A stretch of 64,000 bases of DNA from Marinobacter sediminicola (GCF_031157525.1 NZ_JAVIXR010000003.1:1-64000), one strand, 5' to 3'. Shown: positions 16,999 through 26,102, counted from the stretch's first letter. Notes: generated by a model from the sequence alone, not told the origin. Numbers and translations: made by a program.

Positions 16999-17420
16999 TC
17001 AGCGTCACCTTGGCGGGTTAGCAGAGCCACCTTTAACAGCCCGGCCTTTTTGATGTGGTGCAGCACTTCCTGCAACACCTCAACCGGTAACATGGCATCG
17101 GCTTTAACTAATACAGAAACCCCATCAACCGTTTCCGCTTCATCCAACAGATTTCCCAGTTTTTCTACCAGACGATCCGGAGACACCTCGGCGTTATCCA
17201 GGTACATAGAACCATCAGCCGCAACCAAAACCGTCGCTGAGTGCTCTTTTCCTTGAGCTGCCGTAAGAGATTCGGGAGCTTGAACCATCACCGCATCGGA
17301 GGCGGTGATTTGCCCGGCGACCATGAAGAAAATCAGCATCAAAAATACAATGTTGATCAATGGCACCAGGTTATCATCTGAAGCCAGATCCTTTTTCGGC
17401 GCGGTTGCTGAGAGCCTCAC
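16995..17420 (-). CDS. exbD: ExbD proton-channel subunit (first paralogue)
   Basis: A 141-residue protein with one membrane helix near the N-terminus. The conserved channel segment is DNLVPLINIVFLMLIFFMVAG, in which the acidic residue of ExbD helices is replaced at the usual spot by asparagine (LINIVF compared with LIDVVF in the neighbouring paralogue). The periplasmic domain follows. It overlaps tonB by four bases and the other exbD by four. The missing aspartate suggests a specialised or structural role rather than proton transfer, as an inference. Confidence 0.88.
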   Translation of the reverse strand: MRLSATAPKKDLASDDNLVPLINIVFLMLIFFMVAGQITASDAVMVQAPESLTAAQGKEHSATVLVAADGSMYLDNAEVSPDRLVEKLGNLLDEAETVDGVSVLVKADAMLPVEVLQEVLHHIKKAGLLKVALLTRQGDAE

Positions 17421-17815
17421 TTCGGCCCCTCTGCAAGCGACACGTGGGCGGCGCCAGCATTCTTCAAGCGATCCAGCAAAGTGATGAGCGCCTGCGTGTG
17501 GAGACCGGCATCCGCCTGAATGGCAAAGACCGCATCGGGTTTAGCCGACACCAATTCAGCCAGCTCATCGCGACTGGGGTCCCTGTAGACCCGCCCCTCC
17601 AGCTCAAAATGCCCCTGATTCGAGGTTAGGCGAATCAGCTGTATGTCTTTCGGTGGCTCGGAAATACTGTCGGCAGGCGATGCAACATCCAGCTGCCGCC
17701 AAGTAATAAACGTGGATGACAGCATAAAAAACAACAGCAGAATGAAGACCACATCAATCAACGGTGTCAGGCTGATGCCTTTGGCCCGCCTTACCGGTGA
17801 GGCATCAAGCTGCAT
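17417..17815 (-). CDS. exbD: ExbD proton-channel subunit (second paralogue)
   Basis: A 132-residue ExbD with the canonical channel motif ISLTPLIDVVFILLLFFMLSS including the proton-conducting aspartate. A periplasmic domain follows (DAVFAIQADAGLHTQALITLLDRLKNAG). ATG 17815 overlaps the exbB stop by 11 bases and is preferred; a longer frame to 17893 would lie inside exbB and begins with an Arg-rich non-typical sequence. It should form the energised complex with ExbB. Confidence 0.92.
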   Translation of the reverse strand: MQLDASPVRRAKGISLTPLIDVVFILLLFFMLSSTFITWRQLDVASPADSISEPPKDIQLIRLTSNQGHFELEGRVYRDPSRDELAELVSAKPDAVFAIQADAGLHTQALITLLDRLKNAGAAHVSLAEGPK

Positions 17816-18497
17816 TCCGCAGCGCCTCCGATGATGCCGCGGTCTCAAACGGCGGCAGCGTGGGCGAGCACGTAAAAACCCTTGTGACCGCATCGCTCAT
17901 AGTTGCAGATACCCGCTCAACCTTACGCTCAAGCCAGGAGTGCACGGCAACAACAGGTATGGCTACCGAGAGGCCAACGGCGGTTGTCAGCAACGCTTGC
18001 CATATACCACCGGAAAGCACCGAAGGATCTACCTGATTGCCAGCGGCTTCCATTTGCTGGAACGCCACAATCATCCCCATGACGGTACCGAGCAAACCCA
18101 ACAGCGGGCTAAGTGAACCAATCACCTCAAGGGGCCGGAAAAAGCTGCGCAGATCGTTCAAGTACCCCGTAGCCACTCGCTCTACTTCTTCACGCAGGAT
18201 CCCATCGTCTGTGGTATTCAGCTGCCCTTGCATTGCCATAGCCACAACGGATGAGATGGGCCGTCGCACATTCAGGGCCTTCATTGCCTTCCTGCGGTCA
18301 CCCTTTTTCCAAAGGCTTAGCGCAGCGTCCACATCCGCAGTGCTCTCTGCGCGCGCCAGCATGAATTGCCACATTTTGACCAGAATTATGGTCATGGCAA
18401 CTACAGAAAACACCGCCAGAATCCACACCACCGGGCCGCCAGTAACCAACAGCCCTTGTAGCTGTGCAAAAAACGGAACAGATATACCAGCGCCCAC
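17805..18497 (-). CDS. exbB: ExbB/TolQ-family motor protein
   Basis: A 230-residue inner-membrane protein with three hydrophobic helices. The core is FFRPLEVIGSLSPLLGLLGT and VDPSVLSGGIWQALLTTAVG, the two helices lining the ExbB pore. It forms a pentamer around ExbD and powers TonB. It is the first gene of the exbB-exbD-exbD-tonB operon and is preceded by the best Fur-like box in the window. The synteny with the heme operon points to ExbB over TolQ. Confidence 0.93.
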   Translation of the reverse strand: MGAGISVPFFAQLQGLLVTGGPVVWILAVFSVVAMTIILVKMWQFMLARAESTADVDAALSLWKKGDRRKAMKALNVRRPISSVVAMAMQGQLNTTDDGILREEVERVATGYLNDLRSFFRPLEVIGSLSPLLGLLGTVMGMIVAFQQMEAAGNQVDPSVLSGGIWQALLTTAVGLSVAIPVVAVHSWLERKVERVSATMSDAVTRVFTCSPTLPPFETAASSEALRNAA

Positions 18498-18537
18498 AAC
18501 GCTCCCCCTCGAGTAAACATCAACAATATTCGTGAAT

Positions 18538-18556
18538 GCTAATTGTTATCATTTGC
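18538..18556 (-). promoter_or_regulatory. Fur box upstream of exbB
   Basis: The sequence GCTAATTGTTATCATTTGC matches the Fur consensus GATAATGATTATCATTATC at 14 of 19 positions by eye, with an exact TTATCATT core. It lies 41 bases before the exbB start and 139 bases before the divergent CarD-like gene. It should mediate iron repression of the exbB-exbD-exbD-tonB transcript. Confidence 0.65.
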
Positions 18557-18694
18557 CTTCGCAAGGGCACCGAGAGAACTTTGACTTTCAGGCAACAAAA
18601 CCGGCTGTTTGATTTTTGTGCAGAAATAGCGTAACATGCTGATTATAGTTATTTTTTAAAAGGAACATTTTCTTAGTAAAACAAGGAGAATATT

Positions 18695-19192
18695 ATCACT
18701 ATTAATCAAGGCGATCGTATTTTTCACCCCGGTCATGGCATCGGAATCGTTGAATCCATTCTTAAAAAGAGTTTCTCAGGCGAGGACAAAACCAAGTTCG
18801 TAAAACTTTATTTCGAACGTGACGACCTCACCTGGCTGGTGCGCGCCAATGATCTCCCAAGCAACATTCGCTTCCCCATGAGTGCTCAGGAAGCGAAGAA
18901 GATCATCAAGCATGTGAAGAGCTGGCAAGGAAAGTTAAGCGAACAGTGGAAAACCCGGTCAACCGCTAACCAGGCCGCTATTGATAAAGGCGACCCCTAC
19001 GGTTATGCGGAGATGGTTAAGGGCCTAAGCGTTATGCAAGAGGAAAACCCGCTGAGCATGACAGACCGCAGGCACCTGAACCTCGGTATAAAGTTTTTGT
19101 GTGAAGAACTTTCCAGTGCACTGGGCAAAACGCAAGAGCGGATACAGCAGCTTATAGAAGAAGCTTCCAGGTCAAAGCCAACCGCAGCCTGA
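18695..19192 (+). CDS. CarD-like RNA polymerase-interacting regulator with a non-standard start codon
   Basis: The frame reads INQGDRIFHPGHGIGIVESI from 18701 and continues LYFERDDLTWLVRANDLPSN, matching the N-terminal Tudor-like domain of CarD/CdnL proteins, followed by a helical C-terminal half. CarD proteins bind RNA polymerase beta and stabilise open complexes. No ATG, GTG or TTG exists in frame between the stop at 18677 and GTG 18839, which would delete the CarD domain. AAGGAG at 18683-18688 is six bases before ATC 18695 and three before ATT 18692. Starting at ATC gives 165 residues, close to the 162 of mycobacterial CarD. A terminator follows. Confidence 0.8.
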   Translation: MTINQGDRIFHPGHGIGIVESILKKSFSGEDKTKFVKLYFERDDLTWLVRANDLPSNIRFPMSAQEAKKIIKHVKSWQGKLSEQWKTRSTANQAAIDKGDPYGYAEMVKGLSVMQEENPLSMTDRRHLNLGIKFLCEELSSALGKTQERIQQLIEEASRSKPTAA

Positions 19193-19235
19193 CCCACAGG
19201 CAGCGCGAGCTCATAATCCAACGTGTGCTCAGTAC

Positions 19236-19270
19236 TTTTAAGGCCTTACGCGAGAGCGTAGGGCCTTTTT
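19236..19270 (+). terminator. Rho-independent terminator after the CarD-like gene
   Basis: An 11-bp stem AGGCCTTACGC (19241-19251) pairs with GCGTAGGGCCT (19256-19266), with one T-G wobble and a GAGA tetraloop. A T-run follows to 19270. An A/T-rich stretch before the stem makes it possibly bidirectional. It isolates the CarD-like gene from the deaminase gene that starts at 19323. Confidence 0.88.
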
Positions 19271-19322
19271 CGTTACAATGTGGGGGTGAGCTCTCAGCGA
19301 CCCATTACACGAGGACGTTTAT

Positions 19323-20579
19323 ATGAAGAAATTTATTAATGCAAACATATACCGCAACAACGATGCCACCGAAATCCTCGTGGAAAATGGCGTTATTCGA
19401 GCACTTGGAACCGACCTCCCCCCGGCTGAGGAAACAATCGACCTGAAAGGCCGCCTCGTTGTGCCACCTTATGTGGACGCCCACCTCCACCTCGACTACG
19501 TCTACACCGGCGGCAGCAAGGGGGCCAAAAACAACACTGGCACGCTGTTCGAGGGCATAGCTCGCTGGCACGATGTGAAAAAGAACCAATCGTTCGAAGA
19601 TGCAAAAGAACGTGCGCTAAAAGGCATCCAGGAAGAAGTCTCAAAAGGTGTGCAGTTCATCCGCACCCACATCGATGTATGCGACCCGAATCTCACCGGG
19701 CTAAAAGCCATGCTGGAGGTTCGTGAACAACTTAAGGATAACGTCACCATTCAGATCGTCGCCTTTCCCCAGGAAGGGATGTATGCCTACAAAGGCGGTG
19801 ACGAATTGGTGGAAGAAGCGTTGAAGATGGGCGCCGACTGCGTAGGCAGCATTCCCCACTTCGAGTGGGCCCGTGAAATCGGCGAGAAATCCATTCACCG
19901 CACCGTTGAGCTGGCCATCAAATACGACAAGCTTATCGACGTACACTGCGACGAAACAGACGATGTGATGAGTCGTTTTGTTGAACTTCTGAACGCCCTG
20001 GCCATGACCGAAGACATAGGCACTCGTACCGCGGCCAGCCATACCTGCTCCTTCGGTTCGGCCGACAACGCCTACGCATTTCGCATGATGAGACTGTTCC
20101 AGAAATCAGGTCTGAACTTCATTGCCCTGCCCACTGAGAATGCCTACCTGCAAGGCAGGCAAGACACCTACCCGAAACGCCGAGGCATGACGCGAGTAAA
20201 AGAGTTCTGGGAGAGCAACATTAACGTCTGCTTCGGCCAGGATTCCATCAACGACCCCTGGTATCCGGTAGGCAACGGAAACCTGATGAACATTCTGGAT
20301 AACGGCATTCACATGGCCCAAACCATGTCGATGGATCAACTCGATACCTGTCTGGACCTGATCACCTTCAACGGTGCAAAAACCCTGAACGTTGAAGACC
20401 AGTACGGCCTGGATGTGGGCAAACCGGCGAACTTTCTGGTGCTGGATGCCACCAGCTCGTTTGAAGCCGTTCGCCAGCGAGCGGATGTACTGGCATCCAT
20501 CCGCAACGGGGAATACCTGTTTCGGAAATCAGAGCCCAGCTACGACATTGAACTGGATCTGTTCAGAAAAACCAGGTAA
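19323..20579 (+). CDS. Cytosine deaminase-like amidohydrolase (CodA family)
   Basis: A 418-residue amidohydrolase that converts a cyclic amide/amidine; CodA converts cytosine to uracil. Metal ligands are visible: DAHLHLDY near residue 50, VHCDETDD, SHTCSFGSADNAYA and FGQDSINDPWYPVGNGN. The stretch FIRTHIDVCDPNLTGLKAML followed by QIVAFPQEGMY is typical of CodA. The aspartate ligand is Asp307, but the next residue, Asp314 in E. coli CodA, is Ser308 here. Substitutions there alter substrate preference, so the real substrate could be a related compound such as creatinine or isocytosine. GAGGA precedes ATG 19323. Confidence 0.82.
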   Translation: MKKFINANIYRNNDATEILVENGVIRALGTDLPPAEETIDLKGRLVVPPYVDAHLHLDYVYTGGSKGAKNNTGTLFEGIARWHDVKKNQSFEDAKERALKGIQEEVSKGVQFIRTHIDVCDPNLTGLKAMLEVREQLKDNVTIQIVAFPQEGMYAYKGGDELVEEALKMGADCVGSIPHFEWAREIGEKSIHRTVELAIKYDKLIDVHCDETDDVMSRFVELLNALAMTEDIGTRTAASHTCSFGSADNAYAFRMMRLFQKSGLNFIALPTENAYLQGRQDTYPKRRGMTRVKEFWESNINVCFGQDSINDPWYPVGNGNLMNILDNGIHMAQTMSMDQLDTCLDLITFNGAKTLNVEDQYGLDVGKPANFLVLDATSSFEAVRQRADVLASIRNGEYLFRKSEPSYDIELDLFRKTR

Positions 20580-20603
20580 CACCGACTGGCCAACACTGAC
20601 AAA

Positions 20604-20636
20604 GGGGAGCGCAAAGGTGACGCTCCCCACATTTTT
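20604..20636 (+). terminator. Rho-independent terminator after the deaminase gene
   Basis: GGGGAGCG (20604-20611) pairs perfectly with CGCTCCCC (20621-20628) around a nine-base loop, followed by ACATTTTT. It is 24 bases after the deaminase stop and ends that single-gene transcript before the metalloprotease gene. Confidence 0.85.
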
Positions 20637-20738
20637 ACACTTCTACAACAATCTGGCTGTTTGTAACAGTCGGTAAATTAAGCAGAATCCCCGCAATTAA
20701 GAAAAGTACACCACCAAAACCGCGATAAGGGATTCAGG

Positions 20739-23564
20739 ATGTATTTCAGAGGTGCTGCAGCACTCGGGTTAACCGCCATTTTACTTTCAGGCTGCGGGGG
20801 AAGTTCCTCAAGCAAAACAATCACCGAATCCCGGCACTCAGTCAGCTTTCCTGATGCTATCTCTATGGTCAGTTATCAGTATCAGCCAAAACATGAGGCG
20901 CTACCGGGAAACGTACGATATAGCGGATACAACCTCCCGGACTGGGCGTCCGTTGATGCAAGAACCGGAATCATTTCCGGCACCCCCGGCCCGGAGCATG
21001 CATCGGCGCAGGTCGAGCTTTCAATCGCAGCATCCAATGACTCCCATCGCTTGATCCTCATGGACACCATCAAGGTGGAACACGCTGGCGCTTTTCTCAG
21101 CCCGCCCGCACTGGATTTCTACGCCAAGGATTTTGATGGCAACCCGCGAGAGCCAAGAAACGACCTTTCAGGGGGCGAACTAGAAGGCGAAGTTCAATTT
21201 GTACAGTCCCACTCTGTTGCGCCCGCCAATAATTTTGAACGCAACACGACCGATGAGACCAAAAGCAAATACATGCCCCGGTTAACGGCACTGCGGGATA
21301 CCCTGCTCCTGTTTGTCCCCAATAACGGTATTGAGCCGATTACCATGCATGCCGAAGTAAGTGTGAATGGCCAACCCTTGCTGACGCTACCAATGGCACA
21401 CCCTAACGACTTGCCGAAATCAGACGTTACTGGCGCTCAACCCATTCAGTACTCCAAGCAGGCATGGTCCGTCAATCTGCCTTGGGATACCGTAAAAAAC
21501 GGTTTGTCTCTTGAGTTTATTGCGGATAAAGGCGCAGACGGCAGAGTTTCCGGCTACTTACCTGCTGCCGATATCGACATCGGCGAAGCCTCCCGAATTG
21601 TCTTCCAAAGCATTCGTTTAGGCATGCTGACCGAGCCCGGGCAGAGCGATGGGCACTACACGCTTCGGGACCCTGTGCTAGCCGCTACAGATTATTTCCA
21701 GACCCTACCTGTCTCGAAACTCGTCATGGGCAGCTACGCAGATGCCGTGCTCAACCGGGTAATCATCCGCTCGGGCACCATATACGACAAAGACATTGAT
21801 GGTAGCAGCCAGGTTACGGGTAGCGTATACGAGGGCGACATGCGCGAGAACGTTGGCAAATCGCAGGTCAGCGTTGGCATAAACATGGCAAACTTCGGTT
21901 ATGCCAGCAACAACATGAATCAACAGCACCCTCATGTATTCAAGCAGATAACCAATCACCACGCCTGGGGCATGTACACAAACGGTGCCGTTGGTCATGG
22001 CCTCAGTGGCGGCAACGGTATCGGAACGCTTTACAACTCCTGGGGCAACGAAGCCAGCCATGAGTGGGGTCATGCCTATGGCCTCGGTCACTATCCCGGC
22101 CAAGGCCTGACCGATGATGGGCGCTGGGCTGTCCACCATGCTGACAGTGGCTGGGGATACATTGCACACCGCAACCGGATGCGCGCCAACCTGTTTGGTT
22201 TGAACGATGAGGGCGCCTACAACTTCAAGCGTGATGCCATGTCAGGCGGCTCTGACGGTAAACCTTTCTCTGTATACACTCATTACACAGGCTATACCGC
22301 CAGAATCATTCAGAACGATCTGGCCGGGCTCCCCATTCCAGACGCTAGCTACCCGGATGGCTACAAAAAGTGGAATAAAGCCACCGGCCAATATGAGAAT
22401 CACGCCAGTTCACATCCTGCGCCTGTGGCCGTGGGGGTGGCGGTTGCGACCATTCTGGGCGGCTATGATCCTGATGGCACCAACGCCGTCATCTATCCGG
22501 TATTCCACGGCAACTACGGGAATCTGTTCGACCTGTCGGAACCTGACCTCAATTCCTCAGCCAATCAGTGTTGGGTAGAGGTGAACAACAGCCAGGGTGA
22601 GCAAAAGCACATCAGCGTTGCTTCCTCTCGGCATAGTCCGAACAGCATCAACCAGCTTCACTTCAATTTGCGGGCAGACTTCAAACCAACCAGTGCCAGC
22701 CTTTATTGCCGGCGGGATGGCACCGACGAGAAACTCACAGAAACTTCTTTTAGCGGGGAAATACCTGAGCTCCCACCCGTAGCGATTGTTGGTCAGGAAG
22801 CGGGACATCACCAGTTACGCACGAGGGAAATAGCCGAAATAGAAGATAAGCTCAAAGCTATGGACCCCGACCGCTTCAATACCTTGAGCGGTGATCTTGC
22901 AGTCCAGGTAGCCAGCTATACTGAGCAGGATTTAAAGGATGGGCTGTCTGGCCCGGCATGGCGACTGCTTCAGAAGATCAAAAACAACCAGAAGCTGACC
23001 ACTGAGATTGCGGTTATCCTGGCCAAGGCCCGGCTTGAGAACCTGTCCCCAAAGGAGACGAAAAAACAGCTGATGCAATCACTGACCGCTAGCGGATTGA
23101 TTGAATCGATAGATGATTTACTGCTGACTGGCGACGTTATCCAAGGGAGCAATGTGTATTTCGACACAAATCTTGTGGATGCCCAATACGTTGCCGTGAC
23201 CGCTGTGCCGGCTGACATTGTCAAAGCCAGCCACTGGGTTATGGATCTCAAAAATCGCATCCACCCTGTCGCGACGCCCTGGCAATGCCTGACCCCCTCA
23301 GGCGAGCGTCTTGGACTGGCGCTCTGCCAGCATGACAATGCGGCACAGCGCTGGATCTACAGCTCTGATGAACAACAGTTGCGTAATGAAGGTAACGGCA
23401 AGTGTGCCGACTATGCTCGTCACAACGGCACCCTGATCACCTATGGCTGCTCAGGCAACTGGAACCAGCAGTGGGCAGGAGTCATCACTTCAGAAAACAA
23501 ACTGTTATCACTGTTGGATGGCAACTTACTGGCCGAGGTCTACGGGGTCATTCTGGCTGACTGA
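20739..23564 (+). CDS. Secreted M66/StcE-like zinc metalloprotease lipoprotein
   Basis: A 941-residue protein with lipobox ILLSGCGGS. Residues about 30-110 resemble a putative Ig (He_PIG) repeat (LPDWASVDARTGIISGTPG). The catalytic motif HEWGHAYGLGH gives zinc ligands His441, His445 and His451 with Glu442 as base, and the following YPG resembles the StcE/SslE/TagA (M66) mucin-type glycoprotein proteases. The N-terminal FERNTTDETKSKYMPRLTAL segment is also of that family. The C-terminus has two QxW units (QRW, QQW) like a ricin-type beta-trefoil. It probably cleaves extracellular glycoproteins. It lies alone between two terminators or convergent ends. Confidence 0.82.
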   Translation: MYFRGAAALGLTAILLSGCGGSSSSKTITESRHSVSFPDAISMVSYQYQPKHEALPGNVRYSGYNLPDWASVDARTGIISGTPGPEHASAQVELSIAASNDSHRLILMDTIKVEHAGAFLSPPALDFYAKDFDGNPREPRNDLSGGELEGEVQFVQSHSVAPANNFERNTTDETKSKYMPRLTALRDTLLLFVPNNGIEPITMHAEVSVNGQPLLTLPMAHPNDLPKSDVTGAQPIQYSKQAWSVNLPWDTVKNGLSLEFIADKGADGRVSGYLPAADIDIGEASRIVFQSIRLGMLTEPGQSDGHYTLRDPVLAATDYFQTLPVSKLVMGSYADAVLNRVIIRSGTIYDKDIDGSSQVTGSVYEGDMRENVGKSQVSVGINMANFGYASNNMNQQHPHVFKQITNHHAWGMYTNGAVGHGLSGGNGIGTLYNSWGNEASHEWGHAYGLGHYPGQGLTDDGRWAVHHADSGWGYIAHRNRMRANLFGLNDEGAYNFKRDAMSGGSDGKPFSVYTHYTGYTARIIQNDLAGLPIPDASYPDGYKKWNKATGQYENHASSHPAPVAVGVAVATILGGYDPDGTNAVIYPVFHGNYGNLFDLSEPDLNSSANQCWVEVNNSQGEQKHISVASSRHSPNSINQLHFNLRADFKPTSASLYCRRDGTDEKLTETSFSGEIPELPPVAIVGQEAGHHQLRTREIAEIEDKLKAMDPDRFNTLSGDLAVQVASYTEQDLKDGLSGPAWRLLQKIKNNQKLTTEIAVILAKARLENLSPKETKKQLMQSLTASGLIESIDDLLLTGDVIQGSNVYFDTNLVDAQYVAVTAVPADIVKASHWVMDLKNRIHPVATPWQCLTPSGERLGLALCQHDNAAQRWIYSSDEQQLRNEGNGKCADYARHNGTLITYGCSGNWNQQWAGVITSENKLLSLLDGNLLAEVYGVILAD

Positions 23565-23600
23565 TCAGGGTGTCCCCATGCGGTTTATCATCCTGTGGGG

Positions 23601-26087
23601 TCACGACACCTGCAAGGTCGATTTGAGCAGATCCAATGCCTTTCTGCTCTTCAAAAACCGGGTCATTTCTGCTGCCGGCAAAGGCCGGCTCAGCAGATAG
23701 CCCTGAAGCTGATCGCACTCTTCACTGGCAAGATACGCCGCCTGTTCCGGCGTTTCCACGCCCTCGGCGGTTGAGGTCAGCCCCAGGCTTTTTGCAATAA
23801 AAAGTATTGCCGAGACGATGGCTGCGTCCTTTGGGTCGACCAGCATATCCCGCACAAAGCTCTTATCGATCTTGAGCTTGCAGATAGGCAATTCCTGAAG
23901 AAGGCTCAAGGACGAGTATCCAGTACCAAAATCATCCAGCGAAATAGTCACACCTTTTTGGCGCATCTTATCGAGATAGCCAATAACCTCCGGTCGGATC
24001 TTCATCAACGCAGTTTCGGTGATTTCGAGTTCAACTTGCCAAGGTTTCAGCCCGTTCACCTCCAGCACCTCATCAACAATCGCTATAATATTCTGCCGCT
24101 GAAGCTGTATGGCGGACACATTGACGGACACACAGGCATTGCTGAGCCCGGCCGCCTGCCAAACACTTAGCTGGCGCCCAGCCTCGCGTAGAGCCCACTC
24201 ACCTATAGGCAGGATCAAACCGCTATCCTCAGCGACCGGAACAAATCTATCCGGATCGATAGCGCCTTCTCTCGGGTCATTCCAGCGTAGTAAGGCTTCC
24301 AGGCCAACGACTTTACCGGTGCTGGCCTGCACCAGTGGCTGATAATAGAGTTCCAACTCGTCATTACTCAACGCGCGCCTTAAACCGGCTTCCAGGGAGA
24401 TATGTTCCAGCGCCGCACGGTTGTATGTTGCGGAATAAAATTGAAAATTGTTGCGACCCTGCTCTTTGGCCTGATACATCGCGGCATCGGCACGCTTTAT
24501 CAGATCGTCTACCTCAGCCCCATCATCCGGAAACAATGAGATTCCGATACTGCTACTGCTATATATCTCTTCATGCCCAAAGTGGAACGGCGCTTTCAGT
24601 GCATCAAGAATGCGTGAGGCAACTTTTGCTGCATCCTGGGAGCTATCAACCTTGGGCAGCAGGATAACGAACTCGTCACCGCCCAGGCGGGCGAGGATAC
24701 CCGAGGTGTTCTGGGGTACTTCCGGGTGCACCACATCTTCCATCCTCAGTACCGATGTGAGACGAGCGGCCGTTTCCTTGAGCAATAGATCACCCACCTG
24801 ATGGCCCAGGGAGTCGTTGACCCGTTTGAAGTTATCGAGATCCAGAAACAACACGGCCATTTTGCCGTCTTCCCTGCGGGCAAGAGAAATCATGCGGCGC
24901 AGCGTCTCGTGGGCTCGGAATCGGTTGGGTAGACCCGTCAAACTGTCGTGATAGGCCAGCCGCTCAATTCTGGTGCGCGAGGTGTCCAGATTGCCAGCCA
25001 TCTCCTGAAAGCTCTGCACTAACTGGCCCAACTCATCCCTGGTGGACAGCGCAATCTTTGGCGAGAGATTTCCATGGCCTATCTCGCGTATGGCTCTCAT
25101 CAGGGTTTGCAATGGGCGAACCATAAGCAAATTCATGGATATAAACAGCCCGACAATCATCAACACCACGGTACCAAGTATGATCCAGGCAACCGTTGTC
25201 CCCAGCTGCTGACTTTCTTTGAGCAATTCCCGCTCCGGCAGCACGCCAATCATCAGCAAGCCTTCGTGTAATCGCCGAGTTGCCAAAAGACTCGCTTCCT
25301 GCTGGTAGGTCGCCGGCACAAGCTCCTCACTATTTTCCGCCCCGGAGATCTTGGTCAACAGGGATTCGGGTATGCGCTGACCCAATCGCGAGCGGTTCCG
25401 ATGGAAAAGAATCTTGCCTTCATCATTGATAATAAGCGTATGGCCGTCTTCACCAATTCGGCTGGCAGCCATTTGCTCCACCATAAAATCCAGCCCCATG
25501 GTGACGACCAGATACCCGCGCAGTGTCGGCTTGCTGTTGAGCGGGTCCTGAGTGGTTGGGTCGATTAACCGCATGGGCCGCGCGACTTGCAGTGATACCG
25601 TGATGCTACCGGGGGTAGAGGTAACCCAGACAAACGTCTCACCCTCATACTGGCGAAGCTCCTGGAAGAACGGTGTGTTCCCTTCCTCTTCGCTAACATT
25701 CGACGCCGGCGCCAAGGCGACACGGGCATCTTCATAGCCATCGGGCAGCAGGTATCGAATCTCAGTGTAATCAGGGTAAGCGCGCAGATAACTGGAAAAC
25801 AGTTTAAGCAGTGAGGGCAGCATTAATGCATACCGTTCTTCCTCATCCTCTGTGAGCGCATAGGCTCGCATAAGCGAGGCATCGGCAAACAGTTGCACAT
25901 TTGCTTTGGCAACGTCCTGATGCACCTGGAAGTTGCGGGCCATTTGGTCCATTAGCGTGGTCATCTGGCTCGAGCTGCGCTCTACCGCCGTCGAGCGCAG
26001 CTGATCATAGGCCAACCAGCCCAAAATCATTAACGGAATGACCGCTAAGGGTACGACGACTAACAGAACCTTGGCATGAAGACGCAT
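23601..26087 (-). CDS. Membrane GGDEF-EAL c-di-GMP protein, MbaA-like
   Basis: An 828-residue protein with an N-terminal membrane helix (LLVVVPLAVIPLMILGWLAY), a periplasmic dCache-like sensor (about 35-280), a second helix (AWIILGTVVLMIVGLFISM), a HAMP region, GGDEF at residues 469-473 and EAL at 597-599. Both motifs are intact, as is DDFGTGYSSLSLLQELP, so it may both make and break c-di-GMP. It follows a PotD-like binding protein by 15 bases, matching the Vibrio cholerae nspS-mbaA pair, in which NspS controls MbaA phosphodiesterase activity. Function here is inferred from that pairing. Confidence 0.88.
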   Translation of the reverse strand: MRLHAKVLLVVVPLAVIPLMILGWLAYDQLRSTAVERSSSQMTTLMDQMARNFQVHQDVAKANVQLFADASLMRAYALTEDEEERYALMLPSLLKLFSSYLRAYPDYTEIRYLLPDGYEDARVALAPASNVSEEEGNTPFFQELRQYEGETFVWVTSTPGSITVSLQVARPMRLIDPTTQDPLNSKPTLRGYLVVTMGLDFMVEQMAASRIGEDGHTLIINDEGKILFHRNRSRLGQRIPESLLTKISGAENSEELVPATYQQEASLLATRRLHEGLLMIGVLPERELLKESQQLGTTVAWIILGTVVLMIVGLFISMNLLMVRPLQTLMRAIREIGHGNLSPKIALSTRDELGQLVQSFQEMAGNLDTSRTRIERLAYHDSLTGLPNRFRAHETLRRMISLARREDGKMAVLFLDLDNFKRVNDSLGHQVGDLLLKETAARLTSVLRMEDVVHPEVPQNTSGILARLGGDEFVILLPKVDSSQDAAKVASRILDALKAPFHFGHEEIYSSSSIGISLFPDDGAEVDDLIKRADAAMYQAKEQGRNNFQFYSATYNRAALEHISLEAGLRRALSNDELELYYQPLVQASTGKVVGLEALLRWNDPREGAIDPDRFVPVAEDSGLILPIGEWALREAGRQLSVWQAAGLSNACVSVNVSAIQLQRQNIIAIVDEVLEVNGLKPWQVELEITETALMKIRPEVIGYLDKMRQKGVTISLDDFGTGYSSLSLLQELPICKLKIDKSFVRDMLVDPKDAAIVSAILFIAKSLGLTSTAEGVETPEQAAYLASEECDQLQGYLLSRPLPAAEMTRFLKSRKALDLLKSTLQVS

Positions 26088-26102
26088 AGGCGTATCTGAG
26101 TC

